DNA from: Streptomyces lydicus
GTDB lineage: Bacteria; Actinomycetota; Actinomycetes; Streptomycetales; Streptomycetaceae
Length of the DNA stretch: 64,000 bases
Direction of reading: 5' to 3'
Assembly (NCBI RefSeq): GCF_000717345.1
Contig: NZ_JNZA01000015.1
Coordinates: forward strand, 166,776-230,775
Each line of letters begins with the position of its first letter. Position 1 is the first letter of the stretch. The translations under genes and the position numbers were made by a program. This document shows positions 62,422 to 64,000 of this stretch, in pieces. The notes below the pieces were generated by a model, which worked only from the letters and a program-made list of their open reading frames with translations, searched no databases and was not told where the DNA came from.

Positions 62422-63039
62422 GTGCCATCCGCCAAGAAGAAGACGACCACTGCGAACGCCTCCCCGGAGCGCCGCCGCGAACTGCTCAACACCGCGGCCG
62501 AGGTCTTCGCCGCCCAGGGCTACAACGCGACGACCGTCCGCCGGATCGCCGACGAGGCCGGCATGCTCGCGGGCAGCCTCTACTACCACTTCGATTCCAA
62601 GGAATCGATGCTCGACGAGATCCTCTCCACGTTCCTGACCGAGCTGTGGGACGGCTACGACGCCGTACTCGCCGCCGGGCTCGGTCCGAGGGAGACGATC
62701 GAAGCGCTGGTCACCGAGTCCTTCCGGGAGATCGACCGACACCGCGCCGCGGTCGCCATCTACCAGAAAGAGGCCAGGCATCTCTCCGCCCAGCCCCGCT
62801 TCCGCTATCTCGCCGACTCCCAGCAGAAGTTCGAAAAGGCATGGCTGGGCACGCTGGAGCGGGGTGTCGCCGACGGTGTCTTCCGCGCCGACCTGGACAT
62901 CCGCCTCACCTACCGGTTCGTCCGCGACACCGTCTGGATCGCGGCGAGCTGGTACCGGCCGGGTGGTCGGCACAGTCCCGAGGAGATCGCCCGCCAGTAC
63001 CTCTCCATGGTCCTGGACGGCATCGCGCTGAGCGCCTGA
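62422..63039 (+). CDS. TetR-family regulator, KstR2-like
   Basis: A 205-residue TetR protein. HTH: LLNTAAEVFAAQGYNATTVR, RIADEAGMLAGSLYYHFDSK. The effector domain strongly recalls mycobacterial KstR2, the repressor of late cholesterol catabolism: IYQKEARHLSAQPRFRYLAD, DLDIRLTYRFVRDTVWIAAS, WYRPGGRHSP. The GTG start at 62422 is chosen by the family N-terminus. No cholesterol ring-degradation genes are in the window, so it may control acyl-CoA genes elsewhere or the divergent FUSC gene, which lies 148 bp away. Confidence 0.9.
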   Translation: MPSAKKKTTTANASPERRRELLNTAAEVFAAQGYNATTVRRIADEAGMLAGSLYYHFDSKESMLDEILSTFLTELWDGYDAVLAAGLGPRETIEALVTESFREIDRHRAAVAIYQKEARHLSAQPRFRYLADSQQKFEKAWLGTLERGVADGVFRADLDIRLTYRFVRDTVWIAASWYRPGGRHSPEEIARQYLSMVLDGIALSA

Positions 63040-63239
63040 CCCCACAGGCGCGCGCCGCCCGGCCCCGCGGCCATGACTACCCGGCGGTCATCTGAGGCAT
63101 CCCGTCGCCCAGGGCATGCCCTCGTACGTGACCAACCTCCGCACGCGACTGCACCGCGCACGGCGTGCGACTAGCCGCCCCGCCGCGAGGCCGGCGGTAC
63201 TCCGCGCGGCTCGGCTCGCGGCTCAGCTCAGCTCATGGC

Positions 63240-63551
63240 TCAGCAGGGGGTGTTCCGCACGTACAGAGCTCGCGGCGTCGAGGTCGTCCCGTAGCGGAAG
63301 TCCTTCGTCGCACCCTTGGGCAGGCGGCCGTGAGGATCCTTGTGGTACGGCACGACGATGATGAAGCACGAGGTGCGCTGGGCGCACAGGTTCGTCAGGC
63401 GGACGTACCGGTCGTGGCCCTTGTTGAAGTACTTCCGCACCTTCACGCACTGCGGCGAGTGGCCGGCCGCGGCCGCGTCCGAGGCGGTGGCCACGGTCAG
63501 CGAGGCGCTGCACGCCACCGCCGCCAGCGCTATGGCCGTGATCTTTCGCAT
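63240..63551 (-). CDS. Small secreted cysteine-containing protein
   Basis: A 103-residue exported protein. The signal peptide (KITAIALAAVACSASLTVAT) ends near SDAAAAG. The mature part is about 74 residues, basic, with four cysteines (SPQCVKV, TNLCAQR, TSCFIIV, RNTPC at the C-terminus), which could form two disulfides. I recognise no family. Such small secreted proteins include inhibitors and surface factors, but nothing here decides the role. The next bases upstream are gene-free to the contig end. Confidence 0.75.
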   Translation of the reverse strand: MRKITAIALAAVACSASLTVATASDAAAAGHSPQCVKVRKYFNKGHDRYVRLTNLCAQRTSCFIIVVPYHKDPHGRLPKGATKDFRYGTTSTPRALYVRNTPC

Positions 63552-63941
63552 GTGAGCTCCCCCGAGAAAAACTCAGAATCAGACACCCCCGCGAACCCGT
63601 TCTGGGTTCGCACGTTCATTCCCCATTGTCCATGCCCGCCCAGCAAAACCAGCCCCGGGTGCCACACGGGGACACAACCGCGACATAAGCGCGCCCCCCT
63701 CGGTGCCCGTACCGCCCCGCCGCAGAGCAACCCGCAAAACCAACCGGCACCCCGCGTACCTGCCGCCGCAGACCCGCAAACTCCCAGGTCGTCCCGCCCC
63801 TCACCCCAACGGTCAACCATCGTCGACACCCCCGTTACGGCGGGCGCCACGGGGCCCCGCGCCCGCCCGGGTACGTCCCGCCCCTCCTCCCGAACCTGCT
63901 AGTCCTCCCCGCCCTCCGGCAACCCTCGCTTTGCTGAGCTT
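63552..63941. other. Gene-free contig-end segment
   Basis: This 390-bp stretch lies upstream of the small secreted protein. Frames are Pro/Arg-rich and unsupported. It presumably includes the promoter of that gene. Genuine genomic sequence ends about 63941, where the adapter begins. Confidence 0.6.
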
Positions 63942-64000
63942 CTGTCTCTTATACACATCTCCGAGCCCACGAGACTCCTGAGCATCTCGTATGCCGTCTT
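63942..64000 (+). other. Illumina Nextera adapter contamination
   Basis: Bases 63942-63960 are the 19-bp Tn5 mosaic end in reverse complement (CTGTCTCTTATACACATCT). CCGAGCCCACGAGAC then gives the Nextera read-2 adapter, TCCTGAGC an i7 index (N704 in the kit numbering I recall), and ATCTCGTATGCCGTCTT the P7 flow-cell end. This is sequencing artefact, not genome. Confidence 0.98.

Noticed and set aside
63703..63981. A 92-codon frame at the contig end
   Set aside because: Its C-terminus is translated from Nextera adapter; the rest is Pro/Arg-rich and unsupported.

Overview
The window is a stretch of a high-GC actinomycete chromosome, almost certainly Streptomyces or a close relative. The evidence is strong third-position GC bias, GTG and TTG starts with purine-rich ribosome sites, two SsgA-like sporulation proteins, a DUF397 / DUF5753 regulator / HATPase trio, a DUF574-type SAM methyltransferase, and mutA-mutB-meaB. 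It is core or near-core chromosome. I see no prophage, insertion sequence, CRISPR array, defence island or antibiotic gene cluster. The last 59 bases are Illumina Nextera adapter, so the true sequence ends near 63941.

Layout. 1-11.3 kb: partial phosphodiesterase-type gene, AdiC-like permease, dead desaturase remnant, SseB-like gene, SnoaL-like gene, helix-turn-helix regulator, pterin dehydratase, YihY membrane protein, photolyase, SseB/DUF1266 fusion, tandem VOC protein. 11.3-25 kb: unknown 422-aa protein beside an aldo/keto reductase fragment, intact aldo/keto reductase, long-chain acyl-CoA ligase, LysR, SBF-type transporter overlapping tail-to-tail with a secreted sialidase, oxidoreductase/MarR divergent pair with three operators, fdhD, FAD monooxygenase. 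25-33 kb: chorismate mutase, atypical aldehyde dehydrogenase, tRNA-Leu(GAG), a TPP riboswitch with no gene behind it, and an operon for betaine aldehyde dehydrogenase, permease and choline-dehydrogenase-like enzyme.

33-47 kb: DUF6314 protein, pseudo-ABC ATPase coupled to a methyltransferase, FAD monooxygenase/TetR divergent pair with two operators, DUF574 methyltransferase, DUF5753/DUF397/HATPase trio, LysR, meaB-mutB-mutA (methylmalonyl-CoA/succinyl-CoA interconversion). 47-64 kb: secreted DUF4185-like protein, DUF1992 protein, translationally coupled response regulator/histidine kinase/lipoprotein, polysaccharide deacetylase, two SsgA-like paralogues around a bacterial-PH-domain operon and a TetR gene, secreted BNR-repeat protein, MarR, FUSC transporter carrying 33-bp coding repeats, KstR2-like TetR, small secreted cysteine protein.

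How genes work together. The clearest pathway units are betB-permease-GMC (choline to glycine betaine) and mutA-mutB-meaB (propionate metabolism and polyketide precursor supply). Several regulator/target pairs have readable operators in the divergent gap. The most unusual item is the orphan, terminator-capped TPP aptamer at about 28.2-28.4 kb. Next are the pseudo-ABC ATPase/methyltransferase pair and the paired CRP-like palindromes upstream of both SsgA-like genes. I found no convincing large undescribed multi-gene system.
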